64,000 nucleotides of DNA from Chloroflexota bacterium (GCA_018004935.1 JAGNBF010000017.1:1-64000); one strand, 5' to 3'; shown: positions 1 to 9,094, numbered from the stretch's first letter. The notes: generated by a model from the letters alone, not told the origin. Program-made: numbers and translations.

Positions 1-159
1 CATGTGACACCCTTATCTGGGCTACAAGAGAAGCTTCTTGCTTTGTTAGAATTGCCTCCCGACATTTACACCAGACTTGTTACCGTATCAACAAACTCGA
101 CCTAAAAATGACCGAACCATAAGTATATTGTTACCCACATTGTTGTTGAAGAAGGACTT

Positions 160-597
160 TTGTTCAAACGAGCCAGAGCCTTTCCTATTTCTGTTGTGAA
201 ACGAACAGCCGTACAGGATATCTACCTGTCTATCTCGGCGGAACAGATGAGTAATTTCCCCGAATATCATGAGGATATTGTCGAGAGACCCGATCCCGTG
301 CGCGGTGGTGAAACGCTTTTGGATGCTGGCCCTTACATGACTGTCTCCTCTACCCCCATAATTCGCCAGAAAGTACGGCAGGGGATACCGGCTGATAGTA
401 CCGTCATTGAACGCGGAACCGTGGTACAAAATCCACAAGGTGCAGACGGCAAATTAGACAGCGTTGTCATCGAACCAGAGAGTGGTCAGATTACGCAACT
501 CGTTATGCATCAGGGCATTATCTTCACCGAGCAGAAACTCATCCCTGTGGCTAATGTGCGCCATATCGGTGAACGGTCTATTGACCTTACTACCTGA
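160..597 (+). CDS. PRC-barrel domain protein, possibly 5'-truncated
   Basis: The 145-residue product carries a PRC-barrel-like segment in its second half: residues about 82-145 read ERGTVVQNPQGADGKLDSVV, then a strand-turn pattern ending VANVRHIGERSIDL. PRC barrels occur in reaction-centre H subunits, RimM and stress proteins and usually bind other proteins. The open frame extends upstream to codon 112 and that stretch (HKYIVTHIVVEEG) also looks like PRC-barrel strands, but no start codon lies there and a TGA at 109 closes the frame. Translation could begin at TTG 160, which has GAAGAAGGA just before it. Otherwise the gene is the remnant of a two-domain protein that has lost its first strands. 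The role is unknown. Confidence 0.55.
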   Translation: MFKRARAFPISVVKRTAVQDIYLSISAEQMSNFPEYHEDIVERPDPVRGGETLLDAGPYMTVSSTPIIRQKVRQGIPADSTVIERGTVVQNPQGADGKLDSVVIEPESGQITQLVMHQGIIFTEQKLIPVANVRHIGERSIDLTT

Positions 598-1029
598 TAG
601 GGAGGAAAGAAACAGAAAAGAATTGTCTCCATTTTTGCCCGGAGATCGTAACGACTAATCCCCCCCGAGGGCTGAGCTTGTCGAAGCCCGGTTGCCTTCG
701 ACAAGCTCAGACGTTGCCGTACCACCCACTTTTGTTTGCCAATGTGAGCACAAGGTTAATTCGTACCCCATTGGGGGGACTGATAAGGCCCTATCTCTCA
801 GGAGAGAAAACCGGGAAATACGGCCTAATTTGCCTTGTAGGTAGGGTTTTTGCCCATATGATGCCCTTTTGCGGACATCTATATTTACCACGCGTTGACA
901 GTATATGTTGAGCTGGTGTTGCGAACTGCTCAGCCCGTCATGATCCCCTTGAGCCATGCATCAGACCTGACAAAGGGTACATGAAGTTCACCCACTTATA
1001 CCGACAAGCACAACAAAGGAGTGTGTAAG
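598..1029. other. Intergenic region with one dispersed hairpin
   Basis: It holds one copy of the dispersed inverted repeat TGAGCTTGTCGAAG/CTTCGACAAGCTCA (about 670-714). The rest, about 720-1010, shows no convincing gene or RNA. A TTGACA at 894-899 has no good -10 partner. AAAGGA at 1015-1020 is the ribosome binding site of the next gene. Confidence 0.5.
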
Positions 1030-1959
1030 ATGAAAAAGACGCTAAGTGTCTTGGCTATACTTTTGCTTTTCCTGGTCCTAACGACTGGGGTAAATGCTGT
1101 TCAGGCACAGCAGGAAGAAACGCTGGAAACCGTTTACGATGTCATTAAGGCCGATGACCGATTGGTGTCGTTTGGGATGTTAGTAGACGCGGCCGCATTA
1201 GCCGATAATCTCGCTCAAGATGGCCCCTTTACCGTTTTTGCTCCTACCGAAGCCGCCTGGGCCACTTTTGAAACGATGAAGAATAACACTGATGCCACCT
1301 TAACGGAAATCCTGCTTTATCACGTTATCAACGGGAATTACACCGCCCCCAATGTAGCGAATCTGGCCACCCTGCCCACCTTACTCGGCGAACATATCGC
1401 CTTCAGCGTACAGAATGGCACCATCGTGCTCAATGATTCTATCAAAGTAACTGTAACTGATATGCCAGCCAGCAACGGCGTTGTTCACATTATTGACACC
1501 GTCTTGCTCCCCCCCATCAACTCCTTAATTACCTCGCCCCTTGGCTCCTCCGACATGTCTATCACCGAAGTCCTGGCCAACCAAGGTAATTTCACAACCT
1601 TTCTTGATCTGGTTGATCAAGCGGGTCTAATGTCTATGTTAGCGGACACAAACACGGTCTATACCGTCTTTGCCCCAACTGATGAAGCTTTTGCCAGCAC
1701 CTCATCCGCTATGTTAACTCAGTGGATGGCCAACCCCGATGAGTTAAAGACCATTCTTCTTTATCATATTGTTGGCGACAAATTGAGCATCAACCAGTTA
1801 GCCAATGATGACTTTATACCTACTCTGGAAGGGCGACCGCTCATATTGAGTATTGATGAAAACATTCAAGTGTTTATCAATGGCTACCCCATTGAACAAT
1901 TCAATATTCAGGCTCAAAATGGCGTTATCCATTCCCTGAACCAGGTATTGACCCCATAA
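1030..1959 (+). CDS. Secreted protein with two fasciclin (FAS1) domains
   Basis: The product has a signal peptide (MKKTLSVLAILLLFLVLTTG, cleavage likely near residue 29, VQAQQ) followed by two fasciclin domains, roughly residues 34-162 and 177-309. Both show the FAS1 hallmarks: DGPFTVFAPTEAAW and TVYTVFAPTDEAF near the start, LLYHVINGNY and LLYHIVGDKL in the middle, and NGVVHIIDTVLLPP and NGVIHSLNQVL at the end. FAS1 domains mediate adhesion and extracellular matrix contacts; the protein is exported and may be cell-surface attached. The ATG at 1030 is preferred over the in-frame GTG at 1021 because it starts the signal peptide and sits 9 nt after AAAGGA. It appears monocistronic. Confidence 0.88.
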   Translation: MKKTLSVLAILLLFLVLTTGVNAVQAQQEETLETVYDVIKADDRLVSFGMLVDAAALADNLAQDGPFTVFAPTEAAWATFETMKNNTDATLTEILLYHVINGNYTAPNVANLATLPTLLGEHIAFSVQNGTIVLNDSIKVTVTDMPASNGVVHIIDTVLLPPINSLITSPLGSSDMSITEVLANQGNFTTFLDLVDQAGLMSMLADTNTVYTVFAPTDEAFASTSSAMLTQWMANPDELKTILLYHIVGDKLSINQLANDDFIPTLEGRPLILSIDENIQVFINGYPIEQFNIQAQNGVIHSLNQVLTP

Positions 1960-2084
1960 ACCAGAACATCCGTTGCCGGAACCTCTGGCCTAGCCCCACC
2001 CCCCTTCCTTCTGGGAAGGGGGGTGGGGGGCTATCTGTTCAAATCAAGCCCACCTTTCCCCAAAAAATTGCTGACTGACTTTCA

Positions 2085-2261
2085 CTATCGAGTTGTTCCT
2101 TCTGAGATGCTCTCCAAATAAGAAGCAACGGCCTCCCAGATCTCCGGTAACTCTTCATCGAGCGAGTCATTTATATGTGCCACTTCTAAAATAGGGACAT
2201 AGACATAATAGTTTTCCTCTTCTTGAACAACGGCAACTGAAATGGCGGGTTGGTGTGTCAT
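2085..2261 (-). CDS. HicB-like small protein, unpaired
   Basis: A 58-residue protein resembling the partial RNase H fold of HicB antitoxins: ISVAVVQEEENYYVYVPILE followed by an acidic helix (DEELPEIWEAVASYLESI). HicB proteins normally neutralise a HicA RNase encoded next to them; no HicA gene is seen here, and the C-terminal DNA-binding domain of longer HicB proteins is absent. The start at 2261 follows GGAG with good spacing; the longer frame to 2330 runs into repeat DNA. It may be an orphan antitoxin or a housekeeping UPF0150-type protein. Confidence 0.55.
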   Translation of the reverse strand: MTHQPAISVAVVQEEENYYVYVPILEVAHINDSLDEELPEIWEAVASYLESISEGTTR

Positions 2262-2419
2262 GGTATTATCTCCATAGGTGTATAGGCCTCGCGGCCGCAG
2301 TGACATAGAAGCGAATCTCGTTCTCCACAAAAAACCCCAACAACTGCATCAAACCAGGTGGATTAATCATAGTTATGCCCTTTTGACGGCGAAATCTTAC
2401 GGGTTTCGGTTCAACACCT

Positions 2420-2530
2420 TAAACTCGCGAGTCTATCCACGTTTTGTGGGAGACCTGACAGGTTTTAGAAACCTGTCAGGTCTGTGTCCCACAATTTATG
2501 GGTATACTCTAAACTTGCCGGTAAACTTGA
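2420..2530. repeat. Inverted-repeat element with CCTGACAGGTTT core
   Basis: A near-perfect palindrome AGACCTGACAGGTTTTAG / AAACCTGTCAGGTCT (about 2451-2484) lies inside TATCCACG...CCCACA flanks. A second copy with the same flanks in reverse order is at about 57310-57425. The same core occurs inside the larger palindromic elements at 34721 and 41887. Confidence 0.75.
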
Positions 2531-2547
2531 CAACCCAGGCGATTATC

Positions 2548-3055
2548 TAATTACCGTGGTGCGGATATCAACTACATCGCTTTTTATCTCAAATTTGAGC
2601 ATCGGGGCATAGATTTGTACCCCGGTTGCAGGTGGTGGCGGAACAGGGAACCCATGGGCGGCGGTATCGCCAACTGGCGGATAAAGGGCGTTATGAGATT
2701 TTCCGGCGCACCGGTTATTTTGTGACCGAATCTAGCAGACTGTCGGAGAAAGAAATTCGGGGTCTTGGGGATTTCAGGGGGTTGACCCCATCTGTAGGGG
2801 CAACCCGTGTGGTTGCCCTCGACGGGGCAGGCACAAGGCCAGCCTCTACATGTAGCCACACCCCGCGAATTCCGAATGAACCGAAATTCGTACACGGATT
2901 TTTGCGGATAAACACGGTTTTAGGAACCTGGCGAAGCTAAAAATCTGTATAACCCGTGTACCTAAAAAGGGAATACAGGACTTTTTCGACAAACTGCTAT
3001 GGTGGATGAACTCATCATCGCGCATGGGGCCATGCTCCCGGCCTATACCAACTAG
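2548..3055 (+). pseudogene. Remnant of a GH4 alpha-galactosidase/glucosidase, split by nested small elements
   Basis: Three pieces of a glycoside hydrolase family 4 protein are recognisable. From about 2558 the frame reads GADINYIAFYLKFEHRGIDL, matching the GH4 stretch around the metal-binding Asn-His region. At about 2621 one base is lost in the YP(R) codons, and the frame resumes as LQVVAEQGTHGRRYRQLADK up to TGYFVTESS at 2735. From 2999 to 3055 the sequence reads MVDELIIAHGAMLPAYTN then stop, typical of the GH4 C-terminus. Between them a 266 bp insertion replaces most of the C-terminal half. The 5' half of the gene is missing as well. The stop lies 7 bp before the GH36 start, so the two were probably one galactoside operon. 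GH4 enzymes use NAD and Mn; this copy cannot work. Confidence 0.75.
2734..2998. mobile_element. Small inverted-repeat element with a second element nested in it
   Basis: The outer ends form an imperfect terminal inverted repeat: AGCAGACTGTCGGAGAAAG on the left and CTTTTTCGACAAACTGCT on the right (about 15 of 18 match). Inside lies a complete 123 bp element at 2760-2882 flanked by the direct repeat GAAATTCG (2752-2759 and 2883-2890). No transposase is encoded, so both are non-autonomous, MITE-like. The insertion interrupts the GH4 remnant. Confidence 0.7.
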
Positions 3056-3062
3056 CCCAATT

Positions 3063-5285
3063 ATGATTCATTTTAACCCCCAGACACGTACTTTCAATCT
3101 ACTCCTGCAAACCAGCTACTACGCCTTCCAGATAGATGCCCAGGGGCAACCGGTTCATCTTGGTTGGGGGGTGCGTCCGCCCGCGGCCGCGACTGATGCT
3201 CTCATCACTGGTCAGACCGCTCACGAACAGCACGAACTGTTGTGGAGCTTTGTCACCCAGTTCCGCCCCGACGAAGTTCTCGCCTATGGGGATGTCACAA
3301 CCTACGGTGTCACCCTCAAAGCCAGTTTTCCCACCTTGCCTGTCCCATTGGCAAAAGGCGAAACCTTACACCTGCCCATCCGCGATTTGCGTCTACGCTA
3401 TGTGGGACACGACATCGTGACGGACGCCCAGCCCGGTCTGGCTCCGGCACATGGCCTGCCTACCCAAGTCACATCTCTTCGGGAAACTTTGCGCGTTATT
3501 TTGCGCGACCCGGTGCAACCGTTCCAGGTGATCGCCTGTTACCGCCTGACGCCGGAGCATGACATCATCGAGCGGTGGCTGGAGCTGGAGAACCTGGGGG
3601 CGGAGACGGTAACGCTGGATGTGTGCCACTTTGCCTCGCTCCACCTGCCTAATGGCACCACCGAACTCACCCGCGTCTCTGGCACGTGGGCGCGGGAGTT
3701 CACCCCCGAACGGCAACGGCTGGGGATTGGCACACAGGTGATCGAGAGTCGGAGTTTACAAACCAGCCATAACACCAACCCGTTTTTCCTGCTCAACCAG
3801 CCGGGGCAGGCGTGGGAAGAGGTGGGAACGGTCTATTTTGGGGCGTTAGCTTATAGCGGAAGCTGGCAAATCAGCTTTGAGCAATTACCGACCTGGGATA
3901 TTCGTGTGCATGGCGGTTACAACCCGTTTGATTTTTCTTTGTCACTCACCTCTGGGGAACGGCATGTCACACCCGCTTTTGTGACCGGAGTCTGCCACGA
4001 AGGGTGGGGGGGAGCCAGTCGCCGTCTCCATGCGTTGACACAGGAGCGGTTATTGCCCCACGCGGCCGCGGCCTGGCGACCGGTCTTGTATAACAGTTGG
4101 GAAGCCACCTACTTCAATCTGAGCTATGAAAACCAGGCGGAACTGGCCCGGAAAGCGGCCGCAATCGGGGTTGAGCTTTTCTGTGTAGATGATGGTTGGT
4201 TTGGCGGGCGGCGGCATGATCGGGCCGGGCTGGGGGATTGGCTCGTCAGCCCGGATGTGTTCCCAAACGGCCTGGAGCAACTGGTAGAAGAAGTACATCG
4301 CCTGGGGATGAAGTTTGGCCTGTGGGTGGAGCCGGAAATGGTCAACCCGGACTCAGACCTGTACCGGGCGCATCCTGAATGGGTGTTACATTTCCCGTCG
4401 CGGCCGCGGACCGAATCCCGTAACCAGCTCATCCTCGACTTTGGCCGGGCTGAGGTGGTTGAACACATCTTCGCCCTGCTGGACGATCTGGTAACACGTT
4501 ATGCCGTCTCCTTCTTTAAGTGGGACATGAACCGGCTGGCAACCGAGCCAGGTTCCGTGGCCGGGCAGGCCATCTGGCGGCAACATGTGGCCGGAGTGTA
4601 CAACATCATGGATCGCCTGCGCCGCAAACATCCGGGGCTAGACATTCAGAGTTGTTCGGGGGGAGGCGGCCGCATTGATTTAGGCATTTTGGGCCGCACC
4701 GATCAGGTATGGGTCAGCGACAACACCGACGCCTTTGACCGCATCCGCATTCAGGAAGGGTTCAGCCTGGCCTACCCGGCGCGGGCGATGGAAGCCTGGG
4801 TCACGCACGAACACAACCACATCACCCAACGCGTCACCCCGTTGAGTCTACGCTTTGATGTCGCCATGCGCGGTGTTCTGGGCATCGGCTCTAGCCTGAA
4901 CGAGTTGAGCCAGGCCGAACTACACCAATACGCCAGCTACATCACCTTCTATAAACAAATTCGCCCCATTGTTCAGGGGGGACACCTGTACCGTCTGCAA
5001 CGGATTGAGGAATATGGGGCTTCAGTTATCGAATATGTGTTGCCCGATGGGCGTGAAGCAGTCTATTCAATCGTCTTGTCTCAGCATCAGGTGGGCAGTT
5101 TTCGGCCTTTCCCTCCCTTAAAAGGGTTGCGTGTTGCGGCCACTTACGTCATAGTTGATCGACAAAATAACGAACTGTATCGCGCTACCGGTTACGAATT
5201 AATGACGTTGGGTTTACCCCGGCGAGGCCTTGAGCACGTGGGTTACAGCCAGACATTACTGATAAAACAAGTTGATCCTGTTTGA
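3063..5285 (+). CDS. Alpha-galactosidase, GH36 family
   Basis: A 740-residue cytoplasmic enzyme that releases galactose from alpha-galactosides such as melibiose and raffinose. Layout follows family GH36: N-terminal beta-supersandwich (about 1-320), a TIM barrel starting near PVLYNSWEATYFNL and carrying CVDDGWFGGRR, DWLVSPDVFPNGL and GLWVEPEMVNP, then a C-terminal beta domain. The catalytic nucleophile should be the Asp in FFKWDMNR and the acid/base the first Asp of VSDNTDAFDR; the substrate-binding SCSGGGGRID is present. No signal peptide. ATG 3063 is chosen over the frame opening at 3006, whose first codons come from the GH4 remnant. galK follows 500 bp downstream, so galactose can be phosphorylated directly. 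Confidence 0.93.
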   Translation: MIHFNPQTRTFNLLLQTSYYAFQIDAQGQPVHLGWGVRPPAAATDALITGQTAHEQHELLWSFVTQFRPDEVLAYGDVTTYGVTLKASFPTLPVPLAKGETLHLPIRDLRLRYVGHDIVTDAQPGLAPAHGLPTQVTSLRETLRVILRDPVQPFQVIACYRLTPEHDIIERWLELENLGAETVTLDVCHFASLHLPNGTTELTRVSGTWAREFTPERQRLGIGTQVIESRSLQTSHNTNPFFLLNQPGQAWEEVGTVYFGALAYSGSWQISFEQLPTWDIRVHGGYNPFDFSLSLTSGERHVTPAFVTGVCHEGWGGASRRLHALTQERLLPHAAAAWRPVLYNSWEATYFNLSYENQAELARKAAAIGVELFCVDDGWFGGRRHDRAGLGDWLVSPDVFPNGLEQLVEEVHRLGMKFGLWVEPEMVNPDSDLYRAHPEWVLHFPSRPRTESRNQLILDFGRAEVVEHIFALLDDLVTRYAVSFFKWDMNRLATEPGSVAGQAIWRQHVAGVYNIMDRLRRKHPGLDIQSCSGGGGRIDLGILGRTDQVWVSDNTDAFDRIRIQEGFSLAYPARAMEAWVTHEHNHITQRVTPLSLRFDVAMRGVLGIGSSLNELSQAELHQYASYITFYKQIRPIVQGGHLYRLQRIEEYGASVIEYVLPDGREAVYSIVLSQHQVGSFRPFPPLKGLRVAATYVIVDRQNNELYRATGYELMTLGLPRRGLEHVGYSQTLLIKQVDPV

Positions 5286-5410
5286 ACCTACCGCACAAGC
5301 GCAACTGGCACATAACCAGTTGGTAACGGTACCAGGTCAGGTTATCAGGGTGATGTGCCTGCCATTTAAAAGGGAATGTTCTAAGGCTCAAGGATATGAC
5401 TGGACGTTTA

Positions 5411-5520
5411 CCCATCCCCCTCACGATTCCCGGGGGGAAGGGGGAACCCTGGTGGCGCGGTTTGGGGGCAGACGCCCCAAACCGCGCCGAGAAAAGTTCC
5501 GCGCCCCCGGGGCTAGGGGG
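5411..5520. repeat. Hairpin cassette A
   Basis: The first of about ten related intergenic cassettes. It shows a CCCATCCCCCTC arm with a short CCCGGGGGG hairpin, a perfect long stem (GGCGCGGTTTGGGGC / GCCCCAAACCGCGCC), then GAAAAGTTCCGC with a CCCCCGGGG hairpin. Flank order is the reverse of cassettes B, C, D and F. Next to it, 5528-5571 is a copy of a TCTAGCTCTCGCTC low-complexity repeat also seen at 17759 and 45129, and at 5598 a copy of the TCAGGAGACCGACCA repeat. Confidence 0.7.
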
Positions 5521-5645
5521 AATTACTCTGGAAAACCCTCTAGCTCTCGCTCTGAACTCTAAACTCAAATCCTAAGTCAGCCTCTAAAAATAAGTTGGGT
5601 GGTGTTGTCAGGAGACCGACCATAGCAAAAGGGAAATTATTCTGA

Positions 5646-5753
5646 GTCTTTGGGCATTCAGGGGTTGACACCAGATGGACGGGCTGGCCTTATACCTGCC
5701 CCGTGTGGGGCAACCACAAGGGTTGCCCGTACCCCGCGAAATCCCCAAAAACT
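5646..5753. mobile_element. MITE-like element directly upstream of galK
   Basis: Related to the 121-123 bp elements at 2760, 37245 and 49768, with the inner part (GGGCTGGCCTTATACCTGCC, then TTGCCCGTACCCCGCG) inverted relative to them. It is flanked by the near-identical direct repeat ATTATTCTGAG / ATTATTCTAAG. It ends 35 bp before the galK start, so it must supply or displace part of the galK leader. Confidence 0.65.
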
Positions 5754-5788
5754 ATTATTCTAAGACGGTTATTAAGGTGAGGATTGGC

Positions 5789-6967
5789 ATGATGGTAAAA
5801 ATACAGGAGCAGGTTGTTACGCAGTTTGTGGCGCAGTTTGGGACGCGGCCGCATTTCGTCGTGCGGGGGCCAGGGCGAGTGAATCTGATTGGGGAGCACA
5901 CCGATTATAACGATGGGTTTGTGATGCCGATGGCTATTAACCGGGCTGTATGGATAGCCCTGCGGCCGCGACCAGATCATCTGGTTACTCTTTTCTCCCT
6001 GGACATGGGAGAAAGTGCCACCTTTGCGCTCCACGAAATTCAGCACAATCAACAGACCTGGATTGAATATGTCAAAGGCGTTGCCTGGGCGTTGCAGGGG
6101 AAAGGGTACACCCTCACCGGTTGGGAAGGGGTGATGGCCGGAGATGTGCCCATTGGGGCGGGTCTATCCTCTTCGGCGGCAGTGGAGATGGCGGCGGCAC
6201 GGGCTTTTGTGGCCGTAGCCGGACACACCTGGCAACCGGCGACGATGGCCCGGCTGGGACAACAAGCGGAAAATCAGTGGATGGGTGTCAATTCTGGAAT
6301 CATGGATCAGATGATTTCAGCGGCAGGGCAGGCGGGGCATGCCTTGCTTATTGATTGCCGTAACCTGGCGACAGAAGCCGTACCTTTGCCCCCCCAGACG
6401 GCGGTGGTCATACTGGATACGAGCACACGGCGAGGATTGGTAGATTCAGCATACAATGAACGACGAGTACAATGCGACGCGGCCGCGGCCTTTTTTGGCG
6501 TGACGGCATTGCGTGATATAGACATGACCTTGTTCCAGGCACGCGCCGGAGAATTAGATGAGGTGATCCGCCGCCGGGCGCATCATGTCATTAGCGAAAA
6601 TGAACGGGTGCTGGCCGCCCAAAAAGCGATGAGAGCCGGGGATGCTGTCCGGCTGGGTCAGTTAATGAACGAGAGTCACACCAGTTTGCGCGACGATTTT
6701 GCCGTGTCCAGCTCCGCGTTGAATATCTTAGTGGCCCTGGCTCAGGGCCAGCCCAGTTGTTATGGGGCACGTATGACGGGGGCTGGTTTTGGCGGGTGTG
6801 CCGTGGCGTTGGTAAGAGGGGATGCGGCCGCGGCTTTTGCCGCCACTGTCACCACAGCTTACCAGCAAGCCACCGGGCTGACACCCAACCTCTACATTTG
6901 CCAGGCCACCGCTGGTGCCGAACTGTTCGTTGAACCAACCTCACTGGAACAAACGAGCGTTGATTAA
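5789..6967 (+). CDS. galK: Galactokinase
   Basis: Phosphorylates galactose to galactose-1-phosphate with ATP, first step of the Leloir pathway. The 392-residue product is of normal length and carries the GHMP kinase motifs in order: galactokinase signature GRVNLIGEHTDYNDGFVMP (about 26-44), ATP-binding GAGLSSSAAVEMA (about 120-132), the catalytic Asp region VNSGIMDQMIS, and C-terminal MTGAGFGGCAVAL. The start is set at ATG 5789 (a second ATG follows at 5792) because AAGGTGAGG stands just upstream; the frame opens earlier only because it runs into a repeat element. It acts with the upstream alpha-galactosidase. galT and galE are not in the window. Confidence 0.95.
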   Translation: MMVKIQEQVVTQFVAQFGTRPHFVVRGPGRVNLIGEHTDYNDGFVMPMAINRAVWIALRPRPDHLVTLFSLDMGESATFALHEIQHNQQTWIEYVKGVAWALQGKGYTLTGWEGVMAGDVPIGAGLSSSAAVEMAAARAFVAVAGHTWQPATMARLGQQAENQWMGVNSGIMDQMISAAGQAGHALLIDCRNLATEAVPLPPQTAVVILDTSTRRGLVDSAYNERRVQCDAAAAFFGVTALRDIDMTLFQARAGELDEVIRRRAHHVISENERVLAAQKAMRAGDAVRLGQLMNESHTSLRDDFAVSSSALNILVALAQGQPSCYGARMTGAGFGGCAVALVRGDAAAAFAATVTTAYQQATGLTPNLYICQATAGAELFVEPTSLEQTSVD

Positions 6968-7645
6968 CCCCGTAAAACATCTGGGGTCTTCGGGGTTTCA
7001 TGGGGTACGGGCAACCCTTGTGGTTGCCCACACGGGCAGGCACAAGGCCAGCCCGTACACCCCACCCCCAGGGGCAGGAATTTTTTAGGGGCCGTTTTTC
7101 GCGGGCGAATGCCCGCGAAAAACGGCCCCAATTGTTTTTTCCCTTCTGGTCGGGAATTGTCAGGGATTTGGGTGAGTATGCAATCGCCCTGCCGTTCCTA
7201 AGCGGATATCTGTCTCTGATAAACACTCATGTTATAATGCTGTACCACTGAAAGGGGATTGTTTGCCAGTTTCCTTTCCTATAAGCGTAACTTCGTAACT
7301 ACTAAGCCGTTGCCTGAGCTTGTTGAAGGCAACACAAGGCTTCGGCAAGCTCCGCCCTCGAGGGCCTTAGTCGTTAGGCGCGGTTCAAAAGTCAAAAGTC
7401 GGCAAACGGTGCTTAACAGTTTGTAAGGCCATTTGGTAAAGGGTGTGTTTCAAATGAGTTGAATAATTAATTGTTGAACTGTTGAATTGTTGAACTGTTA
7501 ATGAAGCGGTAGACGTTTCTTCTCGTTAATCATTCACCAATTCACCAATTCACCGATTCATTATTTTCTTTCTCTCAACCGAAATGAAACACACCCTTTG
7601 GTAAATCGCCCACGATTTACCAAATCGTCCTACAAATTTGTAAAG
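6968..7645. repeat. Repeat-filled intergenic region with hairpin cassette B
   Basis: Starts with a partial MITE copy (GGGCAGGCACAAGGCCAGCC at about 7033-7052), runs into hairpin cassette B (7058-7155; stem GGGGCCGTTTTTCGCGGGC paired with GCCCGCGAAAAACGGCCCC), then GAGTATGCAATCGCCCT (7173-7190), which also ends cassette D. A TGAGCTTGTTGAAGG-type hairpin is at 7313-7371. From 7430 to 7610 a GGGTGTGTTTCA / TGAAACACACCC inverted pair encloses AT-rich GTTGAACTGTTGAA and CACCAATT direct repeats. No gene is seen. Confidence 0.6.
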
Positions 7646-7674
7646 TTGACCTGAACCATGCCAAACTTTATAAA
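7646..7674 (+). promoter_or_regulatory. Candidate promoter of glgC
   Basis: TTGACC (7646-7651) and TATAAA (7669-7674) are separated by 17 bp. This would give a leader of about 110 nt before glgC. It is the best sigma-70-like site in the region; no operator was recognised. Confidence 0.5.
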
Positions 7675-7791
7675 CTACCTGGGCAAGAGTTTAGAGCAAG
7701 AGCCAGATGTAAGATAACCATTCGTTCCCTTGTTCTAGATGCCCGGCATAACCAATAAACAGTTGTTTTAAAGAATAAATGGGGGTTTCTC

Positions 7792-9054
7792 ATGGCACGA
7801 GTACGTATGAAAGATGTCATAGGGTTAATTTTGGGTGGGGGGGTAGGAACGCGTCTCTATCCGCTAACCCGTGAACGGTCTAAGCCAGCGGTGCCCCTGG
7901 CTGGCAAATATCGGCTGATTGATATCCCAATAAGTAATTGTTTGAATTCTGGCATTGAAAAAATTGCCATTCTTACCCAGTTTAATTCTGCCTCTTTGCA
8001 TCGGCATATTTCTCGGACCTATACGCGTGATGTTTTTTCTAGTGGGTCCGTTCAAGTACTGGCCGCAGAGCAGACACCGCGTAGTGGGGATTGGTATCAA
8101 GGGACAGCAGACGCGGTACGTAAACAAATGCTTGAGATCAACGAAGCGGGGGGTAAGTATGTGTTAATCCTCGCGGGAGATCATTTGTATCGGATGGATT
8201 ACCGGGATTTTGCTCAGCATCATTCTGATCATGAAGCTGATGTGACGATTGCGGTGAAACCGGTGAGTCGGGCCGATGCCTCATCGTTGGGTATTCTCAA
8301 AATGGATGAAACCGGGCGTATTGTTGAGTTTCGGGAGAAGCCGAAGGGGGATGCGCTTAACGGGTTGGAAAGTAGTGATGATCCGGATCGCCCTTTTATG
8401 GCTTCGATGGGTATTTATTTTTTCAACAAGCAGATGCTTAAAGAATCCCTCAAAATGAAAGGGGATGATTTTGGCAAAGAAATAATTCCCGCTTTGATTG
8501 AGTCGCAACGGGTTGTTGGTTATCGTTTTGATGGGTATTGGGAAGATATTGGGACAATGCGCCGTTTTTATGAAGTTAATCTGGATATGGCGGCACCTCT
8601 CCCCCACTTTAATCTGTACAGTGCTGATCATCCTATTTATACGCGGCCGCGGTTTCTCCCCGGTTCCAAAGTGCAAGGTGGCCACATGACCAATGTTCTC
8701 CTTGCCGATGGTTGTCGTGTCCAAGAAGCCACTATTCGTTCCTCTGTTATTGGCCTTAGAAGCATCATTGCTGAAGGGGTCACTATTCAGCGATCCATTA
8801 TCATGGGGGCCGACTATTACGAAACGGAGCAAGATCGGCAGGAAAATCGCCTCTTAGGACGGCCAGATATTGGCATTGGTCATAGTTCTGTTATTGAAGA
8901 AGCCATTGTGGACAAAAACGCCCGCATTGGTCGTCGTGTTATTATCCGTTCCGTGCCCAATCGTCCCGATGTCGAAACCGAAACCTGGGTCAGCCGTGAA
9001 GGCATCGTCATTATTCCCAAGGGATCTATCATTCCTGATGGAACGGTGATTTAA
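7792..9054 (+). CDS. glgC: Glucose-1-phosphate adenylyltransferase (ADP-glucose pyrophosphorylase)
   Basis: Makes ADP-glucose from glucose-1-phosphate and ATP, the committed step of bacterial glycogen synthesis. The 420-residue length is normal. The nucleotidyltransferase core begins LILGGGVGTRLYPLTRERSK (residues about 12-31), followed by PAVPLAGKYRLIDIPISNC; further family stretches are YQGTADAVR, ILAGDHLYRMDY, FREKPKG and GYWEDIGT. The C-terminal third (about 290-420) is a left-handed beta-helix with hexapeptide repeats that carries allosteric and subunit contacts. A GGGGG stands 6 nt before the ATG. No other glycogen genes are in the window; the gene is isolated between repeats and the rpoC promoter. 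Confidence 0.95.
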   Translation: MARVRMKDVIGLILGGGVGTRLYPLTRERSKPAVPLAGKYRLIDIPISNCLNSGIEKIAILTQFNSASLHRHISRTYTRDVFSSGSVQVLAAEQTPRSGDWYQGTADAVRKQMLEINEAGGKYVLILAGDHLYRMDYRDFAQHHSDHEADVTIAVKPVSRADASSLGILKMDETGRIVEFREKPKGDALNGLESSDDPDRPFMASMGIYFFNKQMLKESLKMKGDDFGKEIIPALIESQRVVGYRFDGYWEDIGTMRRFYEVNLDMAAPLPHFNLYSADHPIYTRPRFLPGSKVQGGHMTNVLLADGCRVQEATIRSSVIGLRSIIAEGVTIQRSIIMGADYYETEQDRQENRLLGRPDIGIGHSSVIEEAIVDKNARIGRRVIIRSVPNRPDVETETWVSREGIVIIPKGSIIPDGTVI

Positions 9055-9066
9055 TGTGTAAAATCG

Positions 9067-9094
9067 TTGACATATAGAAGATCACCGATATAAT
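9067..9094 (+). promoter_or_regulatory. Consensus sigma-70 promoter ahead of rpoC
   Basis: TTGACA (9067-9072) and TATAAT (9089-9094), both perfect, are spaced by 16 bp. The start point should be near 9101. The promoter begins 12 bp after the glgC stop and lies upstream of the terminator at 9134, so its transcripts must pass that terminator to reach rpoC. Confidence 0.8.

Noticed and set aside
2626-2940. Open frame across the region before the GH36 gene
   Set aside because: Its first 40 residues are GH4 remnant and the rest is repeat DNA; it is not an intact gene.
5675-5788. N-terminal extension of galactokinase
   Set aside because: The extension is encoded by a mobile element; the family N-terminus and ribosome binding site support 5789.
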